Assembly (NCBI GenBank): GCA_010015745.1
Contig: ML978227.1
Location: forward strand, 1 to 64,000
Origin: Setomelanomma holmii
Lineage: Eukaryota; Ascomycota; Dothideomycetes; Pleosporales; Phaeosphaeriaceae
DNA: 64,000 nucleotides
Direction of reading: 5' to 3'
The first letter of the stretch is position 1. Every line of letters begins with the position of its first letter. Of this stretch, positions 33,740-43,624 are shown one piece after another. The position numbers were made by a program, and so were the translations under genes. The notes under the pieces are model-generated. The model was not told the origin of the DNA. It ran no database searches and worked only from the letters and a program-made list of their open reading frames with translations.

Positions 33740-34208
33740 TCAGTCCTCCTTTGTAAATTTCGGTTTGAACCCCTCTCTTAATTCCTTCTCCCTTTCTGCC
33801 ACTCGCTGATGCCCTTGTAACTCCCTCTCGATGCGCTCTCTAGCTCGTAATATCTTGCTTTGCAGGTAAAAGCTTCCGCCGTTCTTCGGATCGTTGAGGT
33901 CGAACAGCCGCTTGAATCTCTCGGTCACAGCTTCCATCTCTATGTTCCCCATCTTTCCTGGTCCAACGTTCAGGATCTGACATGCCTCGTCCATACTGAT
34001 GTTCGAAGCAGAGAAAGCGCCTCCTCCACTGCCGCCACCGCCCTGGTTTGCGGCTGCATATTTCTGCGCGGCCGCAGCCTGACGATACGACTCGGAAACG
34101 GCGCGGCCTATTATTCGTGCGCCGGAGAAGACGACTTGGGTTATTATGCGATGAGCCTGGAGCGGTTAGATGGGAGTCGCGAGTCTGAGACAATTGGGAA
34201 CATACCAT
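33740..34208 (-). CDS. pam16: Mitochondrial import motor subunit PAM16 (TIM16)
   Basis: 139 residues from two exons. The first exon is only the ATG (34206-34208) and is followed by a 49-base GTATGT..CAG intron; the second is 33740-34156. The spliced start reads MAHRIITQVVFSGARIIGRA, an amphipathic/hydrophobic segment. An Ala/Gly-rich linker follows, then the J-like domain MDEACQILNV, VTERFKRLFDLNDPKNGGSF and YLQSKILRARERIERE. The HPD motif of true J proteins is absent, as in all PAM16 proteins, which bind and restrain PAM18 at the inner membrane. The length is standard. A gene caller that ignores the one-codon exon would start inside the protein at MDEACQ. Confidence 0.96.
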
Positions 34209-34892
34209 CTTGATATGAAAGAAGGAGAATCGTGTTGCTTCGAGAATAGCCGAGAGGAGGACGGGACCGACTGATGTGCTGGCGATGGACGTTGTCGACG
34301 GAAGAAGTGTACAAAAATTATGGCTCGCCTTCCGAGAAATCGGGTTCCTTCCGCGCGACCCCACGTGATGCTGGAGACAAACAGCCAATCATATTCCGAT
34401 CGCAAAGTTGGATCTACATAGCTTCGCCGGTAGACATTACATCTGACAGCAGATTGGAAAGACGTGAAGAGAAAATCACTCTTTGCAACCCTGTGGCTAC
34501 TTTTCCTCGTGTCTTTGTCGGTTCTTCTGTAGCTTGGAAGTATCCAGCAAGGCTGTCATAACGCTTCCGCAATCCCTGGACTAGGTAGTCTTCACATGCA
34601 CACAAAGGTCCCCGCCGAGCGTCATCATCACAAGCCCGTCTCGCGTGCCTCGACGTTCCAAACTTCTCCAAGAACCTAAAATACCTCCCACTTCTCATCT
34701 TGTGCGTGACAAGTCTCAAAGGTGTGGCTCAACAGCAAACGCGGCTCTCAGCCTCATTCGCGCAGCCCTATGACGCAAGTTTGGATGCATGGCAGCACTA
34801 GGTTGGTCTCCCAACACCTGCAATATATGCGCACCGGATGCACCACCACACATTATGCTTACGCGCTGCAAGATATTCCCTGGCTAGAGCAC
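34209..34892. promoter_or_regulatory. Divergent promoter region, PAM16 and PEX-type gene
   Basis: Lies between divergent starts. The rightward frame is open from 34722, but the part before MSSPSKTSND at 34893 has no conserved character and includes a run better read as leader. Confidence 0.35.
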
Positions 34893-36650
34893 ATGTCCAG
34901 CCCTTCGAAAACCTCCAACGATGCGTCGTCCTCGCAGCCTACCGGTGATCCGAACCCGCCGACCTATGCCACCTTCTCGCCTGCGACTCTAGGCCAGTCC
35001 ACGCCGCAGACGAAGCTACGCTCTGCGATACTGGTACACCAAAAGTCACCGCTACTCGCCGCTACACCGCCGCAAATCACCCGTGTATTGGCGTACTCAC
35101 ATCCATTCATACTGCCCTTGAATAAACTGGTCGGACTGCTAACATGGACGACTGGAGATCCGTGGGAAAGCTTCCTTTTGGTCGCGAGCTTTTGGGCAAT
35201 AGTCATGTATGGTGATGTGGTGACCAGATATGCTGGACCGATCATCGTGGTATCAGGGTTGATACTGGGCATGTACACCAGAAGATACTCTCCACTTTCG
35301 TCGACTGGATGGACTGGCGAGAAGGGGCAGAAGCAGCATAAGAGAGCAGAGTCCGACAGCGACATCAAGCACCACAAGAGTCTGGAGGAGATTGTGGACA
35401 GTCTGAAGCTCTTCACGTCTCGCTGCAATATTCTGCTGGACCCGTTCCTACGCTTGACCGACTTTCTTTCCACACAAAGGACGGCAACGTCGGCAACCAC
35501 ACGCCCGGCTCTGACCGTACTGTTCATTCGGATACTCTTTGTGCTGCCCATATGGATTGCCTTGACGCTTCCACCATTCTATATCCTCTCGACAAAGCGA
35601 GTGGTCTTGGCCGTGGGCACAGTGATGCTCAGCTGGCACTCACGCCCAGCACGAGTCACGCGGACCCTTCTCTGGAGGTCACGAACTACACGCCGAGTCT
35701 CTGCCTTCATCACAGGGCTAAACTTCGGGGAGATAGTGTCCGCGGACAGAAAAGGAGCACCCCCACTACCACCTCGCAAGAAGAGCACGCAAGAAATCGC
35801 AGCATCATTGGCGGCTAAGCGCCGACCAGAGTCGACTGGAGTACGCTTCACTTTCTCGATATACGAGAATCAGCGACGATGGTTGGGCATTGGATGGACC
35901 TCCTCCATGCTCGCCTACGAACGTGCGTCCTGGACAGATGAGCACCTTAATGCTGTGCCACCCAAGGACCAGTTCGAGCTGCCAGAAGTCGAAGGAGGCC
36001 ACTCAAGGTGGCGCTGGGTGCAAGGTAGCGAGTGGAAGATCGAAGGCAGCGACAAAGACAGCAAGAGCAACAAGAACGTTCCCGTGGAGGAAGCTGGGTG
36101 GATATACTACGATAACAAGGTAGGTCTTCGTGCACATTACGCAAAACTTCGAACTAAAGGTTGCCAGTGGCGAGACGGTCGAAGAGGCCAAGATGGCTGG
36201 GGCCGCTACACGCGTCGAAGAAAGTGGTATCGTGACGCCGAGCTTGTTGAAGCCACGCCATCGACGGAAGTCACGCCTGTGCCGACACCGAAATACAAAC
36301 CCGTCGAGGACAAAGGAGATCTCGACTCCAACCATTTGAGCAGACTCTCGTCCAATCTGAGTGTACCGTCCAGCACTGATCCAACGCTTGTGGACGACCA
36401 TGAGTATGCTGCATCGGTGGCGTCGGATACCGATGCAGCGAGTACTAAGTCAAAGAGAAGTTGGTTCAAGAAGAAGAGGAGGAGCAAGAGTACGGGTGGG
36501 AGTGTGAGCAATGCTACAATAGCAAGCCCGACTAGTACAAATGCCAGCCAGAGAAGCGATGAGGACGATGTGCATAGCCCGCTTGAACGTACGGTGAGGG
36601 ACGATGAGTGGAGGTTGGGAGACGATATACGGCAGCATCTCGATATCTAG
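34893..36650 (+). CDS. Peroxisomal membrane protein, PEX23/24/30 family (dysferlin domain)
   Basis: Begins probably at 34893 (MSSPSKTSNDASS). The family N-terminal region is FILPLNKLVGLLTWTTGDPW then ESFLLVASFWAIVMYGDVV, followed by two more hydrophobic segments (about residues 115-250). The dysferlin N part is FTFSIYENQRRWLGIGWTSS and WKIEG..EAGWIYYDNK; the dysferlin C part is GWGRYTRRRKWYRDAELVE. A 48-base intron (36120-36167, GTAGGT..GCCAG with no stop and divisible by three) splits the dysferlin domain. Without its removal the protein gains 16 residues that break the YYDNK-WRDGRRGQDGW junction. The spliced length is about 569. Such proteins sit in ER-peroxisome contact regions and regulate peroxisome number. 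The C-terminus is a Ser-rich tail with a KKKRRSK basic patch. Confidence 0.88.
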   Translation: MSSPSKTSNDASSSQPTGDPNPPTYATFSPATLGQSTPQTKLRSAILVHQKSPLLAATPPQITRVLAYSHPFILPLNKLVGLLTWTTGDPWESFLLVASFWAIVMYGDVVTRYAGPIIVVSGLILGMYTRRYSPLSSTGWTGEKGQKQHKRAESDSDIKHHKSLEEIVDSLKLFTSRCNILLDPFLRLTDFLSTQRTATSATTRPALTVLFIRILFVLPIWIALTLPPFYILSTKRVVLAVGTVMLSWHSRPARVTRTLLWRSRTTRRVSAFITGLNFGEIVSADRKGAPPLPPRKKSTQEIAASLAAKRRPESTGVRFTFSIYENQRRWLGIGWTSSMLAYERASWTDEHLNAVPPKDQFELPEVEGGHSRWRWVQGSEWKIEGSDKDSKSNKNVPVEEAGWIYYDNKVGLRAHYAKLRTKGCQWRDGRRGQDGWGRYTRRRKWYRDAELVEATPSTEVTPVPTPKYKPVEDKGDLDSNHLSRLSSNLSVPSSTDPTLVDDHEYAASVASDTDAASTKSKRSWFKKKRRSKSTGGSVSNATIASPTSTNASQRSDEDDVHSPLERTVRDDEWRLGDDIRQHLDI

Positions 36651-38165
36651 GTGAAAGTTCAGACAGTCGTCGATACCATACTGTTATCTTGAGTGCCGAC
36701 ATTGCTATCGACTTGCACCTTTCCTACAAGCCACTACACTTCTGGCTTGTCGAGTGATCGGCGCCACCGGCTAGACTTCTCTCGCTATGTCATCGCTGAC
36801 CAGATATGAGCATCCATGAGGTCCTTGACGTCGCCTGTATCTGGCAGACATAAAGAAAATTGACACAAAGGAGTCGTCTGTGTGCCAGATCTGCGTACAC
36901 AACACTAAAGTCACAAGCCACCAACCCAACACAGGCGACATGCTCCTAGCGAGTAGGCGTCCAGGCCGCTCAAGACTTCCCCACGACGTACACGCCTAAC
37001 GTGGGATACCATTATCGATGGACCGCGTCAACCGCCGACGATCCGGCTACACTAACCCCGTGCTGGTTGCTACACATAGTAGCGTATACATATGATTGGT
37101 GTCGAGGCAGCACTAGCTCAAGCAAGTATGTAGAGGTCGGTCCGTTTCATATGTGTTGTCTCACGCCACTTGTATGATCACGAGCTATTCGAACCCAAGT
37201 CGCTGATATCTCCTTGGAAGTGTACATCATAAGCCCATTCGTATCACAATCTCAGCGTGTTGAAGCCAGACTCGCCAGGCTCTGCTCCACCTATACGGCG
37301 TCTACACAGCCTGGGCATTCATATGCACGCCACACCCAACAAGCGGGGTGTACGTGTGTAGTGTCACATCGTCCCGAGCCACTAGGCAGCTACCGCTGTA
37401 TAACGTAAATAGTTGCTGATACCTTATCCCCACGGACTCCCGTTGCCGTTCGGTCGGACCCGATCGTGGCATCTCGCGAGGTGTAACAAACACATGTCTC
37501 ATTCAACGTACAGCATGTTAAACGTGCGGTGAAGTCGGTGAAAGCACACGCTCGTTGACTTTAGATCAGCGCCATTGCGAAGCACCCGGCATGTAGAAGT
37601 GAAGCGAGGCAGCAATCTCAACCAATACTCTGGACATGTGGCATTGTGTGCCTGATGAGCAGTCCCTCCAACAAGCAGACTCGACTCCCAGCAAGAATAA
37701 GCCACAGCCAAGCTATGCCAAACCGTCTCACTCCCATCCCGTACGCAAACCACGCCGACACTAACGCCTCACTCACACATAGTATGGGATCGACCTGCCC
37801 GAGCATACCCTCCAATCCGACTATTGTGCCTCCACCACCCGCCGTGTATGTATCCACTCAGACCTCAGCCCTCGCTTGCCATGTGCTTCGATTCGAGTGG
37901 CTGATCGTACGCGAGGGAGAGGTGGAGTGGAGACGCATACGGCATCCAGTGGGATGAAAAGACAGTGACATATCGAGGTGGCCTCCAATGAGTCAACACA
38001 AGGCGCGCATGACCATCTCCACCGGGCGAGAGAGGGGATATATAAACCCCTCTGCCATGGTACCCTGATGGCCAAACCAGCTCATTCAACCAAGCCAAGC
38101 ACAACACATCACCTCAAACCCTATCATTTACCGGTAATTTACCAACCACCAAATAACCAATCACC
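36651..38165. other. Intergenic, 1.5 kb, upstream region of metallothionein
   Basis: No gene recognised. The last 200 bases carry an AP-1/Gcn4-type TGAGTCA at 37989-37995 and a TATA box at 38039-38046, both in front of the metallothionein start. Confidence 0.4.
38039..38046 (+). promoter_or_regulatory. TATA box of the metallothionein gene
   Basis: The sequence TATATAAA lies 120 bases upstream of the ATG at 38166 and is followed by a leader of reasonable length. Strong TATA boxes mark stress-inducible fungal genes, which fits a metallothionein. A TGAGTCA lies 43 bases upstream of it. Confidence 0.65.
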
Positions 38166-38446
38166 ATGTCTCCTTGGTATGTCTTTATATTCCACCGCAA
38201 ATATACACCAATCACGCTTTCGTAGACCGTGCAGAGCATCCAGCTCAATTACCCCTTATCGGGACTAGCGCCAGCACCATGATGTCCAGTCTAGTCTGCT
38301 TTGATATGCTAACGAATGGCAGCGACTGCTCGTCTTGCTCGTGCTCTGGTAGCTGCGATGGATGCAACTGCAGCTCGTGCTCTGTGAGTAATACTGTTGG
38401 TTAGTGTGGTGGGATAGTGGATGGGCTGATTGTGTGATAGCACTAA
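38166..38446 (+). CDS. Metallothionein, 25 residues, three exons
   Basis: Exons 38166-38176, 38323-38383 and 38441-38446 join to a 25-residue protein. It starts MSPCDCSSCSCSGSC and continues DGCNCSSCSH. Eight Cys (positions 4, 6, 9, 11, 15, 18, 20, 23) form C-x-C, C-x-C, C-x2-C-x-C and C-x2-C pairs, and there are no aromatic residues, as in the Neurospora copper metallothionein of about the same size. Introns are 146 bases (GTATGT, with branch TGCTAAC 12 bases before the CAG) and 57 bases (GTGAGT..GATAG, branch CTGAT). If intron 2 is retained the protein ends SVSNTVG instead of SH. It probably buffers Cu or other soft metals in the cytosol and is probably metal- or stress-induced. Confidence 0.85.
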
Positions 38447-38654
38447 ATGGTCTACACGACGACGATGTTGGGATGATGAGAGGATGGAACATTGAATGAA
38501 TCATGGGTGACCAGAGTCAGGAAGATTGAATGAATGCACGTTCGTTCAGGACAGACCTTCAGAATCGTGGCTTGAGATTTGTGATGCGTGATATATGTAC
38601 ATGAAGTGAGACATACTCTATACAGTTCTATCATGCCGCTACCTTCTGGGCAGC

Positions 38655-40781
38655 CTAGCCTTGACCCCGCCATCGATTCGTCTTCTTCTTGTTGTTGTCT
38701 TGCACACTTTGACTCGCCAGTGTCTTGTCAGCGCTCGTGTGCTCTGGTGCATTTGCCTCAGACGATCCATCAGAGTCAATAATCCCCACGAATCTTACGC
38801 GACCCTCGGATCGCTTCCGCCCTGCCTCCATGATCTCAAGCCTATGCTTCTGCACTAGCGGCACATATCCAGGAGCTGTGATCGGCTTCTCGTGCAGACG
38901 CTCTCTTTGCTCAAGCTTCCAGGCCTTGGTTCTATCGAAAGCCACTTTCTCAGCAGCAAGCGGGTCATCTTTCTTCGCAAAATTGGCCACGTATTCATCC
39001 ACAGAGCATTTGAAGAGTTCGGCAGCCTCCTCGAGGTGTATAGTCCCGAGCGCGTTGCGCAACGTCTCCACGAGCGTAGACAGCCTCTCTTTGAATCGCC
39101 GCTCAGCGATAGGCTTGGCTTCGGCAATGGTGATGCCTAGTTCCTCAGCGATGCGGGCGTACTTCTTGCGTTCCCGAACTGACGATTTGCCGAACGAGCT
39201 CACGCCCCAGGCGGTCATGTCTGGCCCGGCAGAGCGCTGTATGGTTTTGCACGAACTTGAAAGTTCTTTTGCTGCGTGTAGTACAAGCCTGTCGTCGCCG
39301 TACTGACCGATAATCTGAATACCAGCGCTGTCCTGGATATCGTGGTCCCCATGAACTGCACTACGCTCCTCTTCGGTGATATGCACTGGGACGCTAATAG
39401 CTGGAAGCCCTGCAAGACTTGCTGGAACTGTAAAGACATCGTTCATGTACGCTTGGATTGGATCTTGTGCCTTGACGTGTGCCAACGAAGGAGCCAAAGT
39501 TGGAGCTGTGGGACAGAGCAAAACATCGACCTTTTCGACAATGCGGTCTGCAGCTACAGGATTGCGATCAAGTGGGTTGACCTTGGCGAACACGTTGTTG
39601 AAATCCTTTTGCACCAGTCTGCGAACCTTTTGTGCCTGGATAAAGTAGTTGTCAATCGCCTGCGCGCTCAGCGAAAAAGCACCAAGCAGAATGCGGCGCT
39701 GGACCTCTTGGCCAAACCCTTGTCCTCGTGTCTTTGCAAAGAGCACGCTCTCGGGCGTGCCATCGATGCCCTCCGCCCGGCTACCAAAGCGGACCCCATC
39801 ATACTTTGCAAGATTACTCGAGGCCTCTGCTGGAGCTAGAATGTAATACGCTGAAAGTGCGTTTTGGGTTGATGGCAGCCGAACAGGATGCAAAGTGTGC
39901 CCTTTCTCAGCCAACGCCTTCAGAGCGCGCACCCAAGCGTTTCGCACAACGGGTTGCAGAGTCGCGATATTGTAGTCGAGAGGTATACCAATCCGCAAAG
40001 AGGTCGGAAGAGTCTGCCTCGACTCCAGATGCGAGCGTGTTGATGGGAGCATCGACGTAGGATCTTTCGCATCGTGAACATTGAGCTTCTCGAATACGTC
40101 GTGGATGAATGGGACATTCTGTGCGAATATCCCCACCGTGTCCAGCGAATTGGCGTAGGCAATGACACCCCATCGAGAGAGTAGCCCATAGCTTGGCTTG
40201 AACCCAAACACGCCTGTGTATGCCGCTGGCAGTCTGACGGAGCCACCTGTGTCTGTTCCCAGAGCTACCAGACATTGCGCACTCGCAACAGCCAGTGCAC
40301 TGCCTCCGGAGCTGCCACCCGCACTCGCCTCGTCGCCTTCATATCTTTGTAGTTTGGCCGGTCCAGCGTGCGAAATTATCGAATGCGACCCCATACCAAA
40401 CTCGTCCATGTTTGTCTTACCCACCACCACGGCGCCCGCATCACGCAGTAGCTCGACTACTGTTGCATCATATGGGCTAGTGAAGTCTTTGAGTATGCCT
40501 GAAGCAGCAGTGGTCTTCAGATCCTTTGTGCATATATTGTCCTTGATTGCTACCGGACTGTCAACGAGGCTGGAGTGCGTGACGGTGCCATCTTCGTCGG
40601 TAGATGCATTCGAGAGATTTGGACGGTCGATGAGGGTTGACGTGTCGATGCGTGAGGTGAAGGCGTTGAGGTGCGCATAATTCGCTTGATTGGCTATGTA
40701 TTGCTTCGCATGTTTAAGGAGGGACATTGAGGGTTGGAGGCATTGCCGGCGCGTATGCGCGAGTGTGAAGTTCGATGTCAA
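38655..40781 (-). CDS. her2: Mitochondrial Glu-tRNA(Gln) amidotransferase subunit A with C-terminal extension
   Basis: Single exon of up to 708 residues; a start at Met19 (40727, MSLLKHAKQYIANQ) is equally plausible. The amidase-signature catalytic triad is visible: Lys80 in SPVAIKDN, Ser157 in SAGGSSGGS, Ser181 in DTGGSVRLPA. FGFKPSYGLLSRWGVIAYA and the later LAGLPAISVPV, IIGQYGDD complete the GatA pattern. The normal enzyme ends near residue 515 (LHAAKELS). A further 190 residues follow in the same frame: MTAWGVSSFGKSSVRERKKY, then a charged helical region and a Lys-rich end. This tail is not part of GatA as I know it. It may be a fungal-lineage extension or a fused second protein. The product should amidate misacylated Glu-tRNA(Gln) in mitochondria with its GatB/GatF partners. 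Confidence 0.92.
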   Translation of the reverse strand: MTSNFTLAHTRRQCLQPSMSLLKHAKQYIANQANYAHLNAFTSRIDTSTLIDRPNLSNASTDEDGTVTHSSLVDSPVAIKDNICTKDLKTTAASGILKDFTSPYDATVVELLRDAGAVVVGKTNMDEFGMGSHSIISHAGPAKLQRYEGDEASAGGSSGGSALAVASAQCLVALGTDTGGSVRLPAAYTGVFGFKPSYGLLSRWGVIAYANSLDTVGIFAQNVPFIHDVFEKLNVHDAKDPTSMLPSTRSHLESRQTLPTSLRIGIPLDYNIATLQPVVRNAWVRALKALAEKGHTLHPVRLPSTQNALSAYYILAPAEASSNLAKYDGVRFGSRAEGIDGTPESVLFAKTRGQGFGQEVQRRILLGAFSLSAQAIDNYFIQAQKVRRLVQKDFNNVFAKVNPLDRNPVAADRIVEKVDVLLCPTAPTLAPSLAHVKAQDPIQAYMNDVFTVPASLAGLPAISVPVHITEEERSAVHGDHDIQDSAGIQIIGQYGDDRLVLHAAKELSSSCKTIQRSAGPDMTAWGVSSFGKSSVRERKKYARIAEELGITIAEAKPIAERRFKERLSTLVETLRNALGTIHLEEAAELFKCSVDEYVANFAKKDDPLAAEKVAFDRTKAWKLEQRERLHEKPITAPGYVPLVQKHRLEIMEAGRKRSEGRVRFVGIIDSDGSSEANAPEHTSADKTLASQSVQDNNKKKTNRWRGQG

Positions 40782-41139
40782 GAGTCAGCGGGATAAAAAG
40801 TGGACGCGACGTCATGTGACAGCTCGGATCCTCAAAAATGACTCGTGCCATCTCTACTGCCCGCAGGAAGGACGGACAGAGCCATCGTCCTCGATCGTAT
40901 CTACAACGTTGCATTGGATGGATTGCCATACCTCCCTGACCCCCTATTCCAATGCGTTCAGATATTGAGTCGATCTCTTTTGCTTCGGGTGTGAAGCTAC
41001 CGCTAATAATGACTAGGTCTTACTCCTGCACCTCTTGCAATGACTCAATGGACTATACATCGCACTACAAAAGCTCTGCAACCGTTGTAATGGTACCTCT
41101 GAAGCACATACTATCTTCATAATCTGAACCAATCCTACC
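40782..41139. promoter_or_regulatory. Divergent promoter region, GatA and PhzF-like genes
   Basis: Spans 358 bases between two divergent single-exon genes. No specific element is obvious. Confidence 0.4.
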
Positions 41140-42039
41140 ATGCAACTCCCTTTCACAACTCTCGACGTCTTCACGCCAACCCGCTACGTCGGCAACCCTC
41201 TCGCTGTCGTCCGAGTACCAGCATCTCTGCGCTCTCAACTCACGGAGCACCAGAAACAAAAAATCGCGCGAGAGTTCAATTTCTCTGAGACGACTTTCCT
41301 CCATGAAATCATTCCTGGTAGCGACACCGCAGACTTTGACATCTTCACCACTTCCTCACGCATTACTTTTGCCGGACATCCGACAATCGGGACATCGATA
41401 TACGTGGCCCAACATGCAGACGCTTACCCTGGCGTGAAGAATCTCCGTGCTCTGGCCGGTACCATTCCCTTTGCAATCGATGCAGGTTCTGGTAAATCCA
41501 CGATCGCTATCCCGCACGACGTGCACATCCACAAGACCACTCTTCCCCACCCAACGGACCCAAATACCACCGTCCCAATCGTGTCGATAGTGAAAGGCAT
41601 GGCATTTGGCCTCTGCAACATGACGAATCTAGAGGCCCTAGGATCTCGCACCGGACCACTTTTGCCTCCTCAAGATCGGTTCAAAGCGCAACTCCTTGAT
41701 GCTGGAAGTGGATGGGACATTGGATACACTGGATCGTTCTACTATGTCGACCTTGGTGTTGATCCTGAGGATGACGGTCGACGGCTGTTACGTACTAGAT
41801 CGATTCCTGTCTTTGAAGATCCGGGCACTGGCAGTGCGAGTGGGGCGTTGTGTTCCTTTTTGGCAATAAAGGAGAGCGCGAAAGGGACGGTGAAGTTTCA
41901 TCTTGTTCAGGGCGTGGAGATGGGGAGAAGATGCGATGTCTATGTTGATGTTGAGATGGATGAGGAGAGCAGGGTGAAAGTGGTGAAGCTGAATGGAATG
42001 GCGGTGGAGGTCATGGAAGGAGTGCTCACCGTGGAGTAG
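41140..42039 (+). CDS. PhzF-family isomerase/epimerase-like protein
   Basis: Single exon, 299 residues, the usual length. The N-terminal PhzF motif is FTTLDVFTPTRYVGNPLAVV. The catalytic Glu lies in REFNFSETTFLH (Glu45 in PhzF numbering). FAGHPTIGTSIYVA and, in the C-terminal half, FEDPGTGSASGALCSFL match the paired domains. PhzF proteins are cofactor-free isomerases; the fungal substrate is unknown. The frame is intact. The gene converges on the DJ-1/HSP31 gene. Confidence 0.93.
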   Translation: MQLPFTTLDVFTPTRYVGNPLAVVRVPASLRSQLTEHQKQKIAREFNFSETTFLHEIIPGSDTADFDIFTTSSRITFAGHPTIGTSIYVAQHADAYPGVKNLRALAGTIPFAIDAGSGKSTIAIPHDVHIHKTTLPHPTDPNTTVPIVSIVKGMAFGLCNMTNLEALGSRTGPLLPPQDRFKAQLLDAGSGWDIGYTGSFYYVDLGVDPEDDGRRLLRTRSIPVFEDPGTGSASGALCSFLAIKESAKGTVKFHLVQGVEMGRRCDVYVDVEMDEESRVKVVKLNGMAVEVMEGVLTVE

Positions 42040-42202
42040 GTCATCAGTGTTCTCAATCATGAACTTATGGCCTTGAGATTGGAGAACTGGTGACTGTTTA
42101 CAATAAATAGCCAGACATTCACGAAAGATTGAGGATCGTTTCTCTGATGTTGTTCTTCTTGCATTCAGACAATTAATTCGGGATACTAGGCCGCTAGCAG
42201 CC

Positions 42203-42892
42203 TTACACCTTGAGCGCCTTTGCGATCGCCTCTCCAACCGCAGTTGCGCTTGACGGATTTTGACCTGTAATCAGACGACCAGAAATAGCAACCTTTTCAC
42301 CCCACGGCTCCGCCGCCTTCACGAACTTGCCTCCGCTCGCCTTGTTCAACGCATCCTCAGGCAAGAACGGCACCGCCTTTGTCAATCCAACCTGCTCCTC
42401 CTCCGCATTCGTGAAAGCAGTAACTTCCTTGCCAGCAACAAGCAGACTTCCATCGCTCAGCTTGACATCGTAAAAGACAGCGGGTGCATGACACACGGCC
42501 GAGACAATTTTGTCCGCTTCCCAGAACTCCCTGATCAATTTCTGGCTCGTCGGGTCATCAACGAGATCAAACATGGGTCCGTGGCCGCCAACGTAGAAAA
42601 TCGCGTCAAAGTCCTTTGCCTTGCCGACAAAGTCACTCAGCTTTTGCGTGGTCTTCCAGACTGATTCATTGTTCTTGAGGAAGCTGACCGAGACATCGTC
42701 CTTTGCGGCTTCGACGGATGCGGGGTCGAGTGGTGATTCGCCGCCCTTGGGAGACGCGACGGTGATGTTGACTTTGTTGTGCAGAACGTGGTAGGGGTGA
42801 GCTAGCTCAGGTAGGTACCAGCCGGTGGGCTTGTCGAGGCTGCCGAGCTTGTTGTGGGAAGTGAGGACGAAGAGGACGTTGGGCTTGGACAT
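42203..42892 (-). CDS. DJ-1/PfpI family, HSP31-type glyoxalase III
   Basis: Single exon, 229 residues. The nucleophile elbow SAVCHAPAVF gives Cys134-His135, and the partner Glu29 lies in GWYLPELAHP. FYVGGHGPMFDL and ITGQNPSSA complete the HSP31-like pattern. Members convert methylglyoxal to D-lactate without glutathione and also act as stress chaperones. No targeting signal is seen, so it is probably cytosolic. Confidence 0.95.
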   Translation of the reverse strand: MSKPNVLFVLTSHNKLGSLDKPTGWYLPELAHPYHVLHNKVNITVASPKGGESPLDPASVEAAKDDVSVSFLKNNESVWKTTQKLSDFVGKAKDFDAIFYVGGHGPMFDLVDDPTSQKLIREFWEADKIVSAVCHAPAVFYDVKLSDGSLLVAGKEVTAFTNAEEEQVGLTKAVPFLPEDALNKASGGKFVKAAEPWGEKVAISGRLITGQNPSSATAVGEAIAKALKV

Positions 42893-43624
42893 GGTGATGG
42901 TGTGAATTGATTTCGAAGATATTGAGTTAGATGGAGTAGGCTGCGTGATGTAGATGTCAAGGAGCTATGATGGAAGGTTTAGAAAGGGTTTTATTGTCCA
43001 TTAGATCAAACCACTTGGAAATAGATCTTTCCAGCGACATTGAGGTACTTGGTAATATGACGTAGAAATGGCGGGGCACAAGCGGTTTTAAGGAGACGGC
43101 CCGATTGGGCGGGGAGTGCCATTGGGAATTCCAGCTCGCTCTGAAGCCATAGAAACAATGGCCAAGCATGTGGCGGTGACATACATGATGAATTGCGACG
43201 TTGTTACCGTCTCTATACATACGCTTTTGGGATGGACCGCCGACCCTAACCATCCCTGGAATGCTACTTTCACACTAACACGCCGAGTCTGCCCGCATCG
43301 CTAATGCGCCCACGCAGCCTTGCCCTCATAACACATGATGTCTCGCTTCAGACTCTGCATCCCGTGAGCAACAGTACGCCTAAAATCTGGCAGGCGTCTG
43401 CCTCTGTTTGACGGTGAGTCTTCGGCAACGTCGTCGCCATGCCGACCGTACTGCCTACCTAGCAGCTATACCGCATATTGAGGGCGGTGTTCAGCTCTTG
43501 ACGGAGGATTTGGGCGGCAAAGAAGCAACAGGCAAAAGTGCGGATGAGATTTCAATCCGTCTTGATTGAGCACATATGCATCCCTCAGTTGCTTCATACC
43601 TCGTGTGATTGCTTTCGAGGAAAA
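42893..43624. other. Intergenic
   Basis: 5' region of the HSP31-type gene and the downstream flank of the tandem family. No coding signal. Confidence 0.4.

Noticed and set aside
38255..38404. Alternative reading of the metallothionein exon with a longer N-terminus through intron 1
   Set aside because: The long frame has no conserved content before the Cys-rich part, and the GTATGT donor with TGCTAAC branch and CAG acceptor fits a normal intron.
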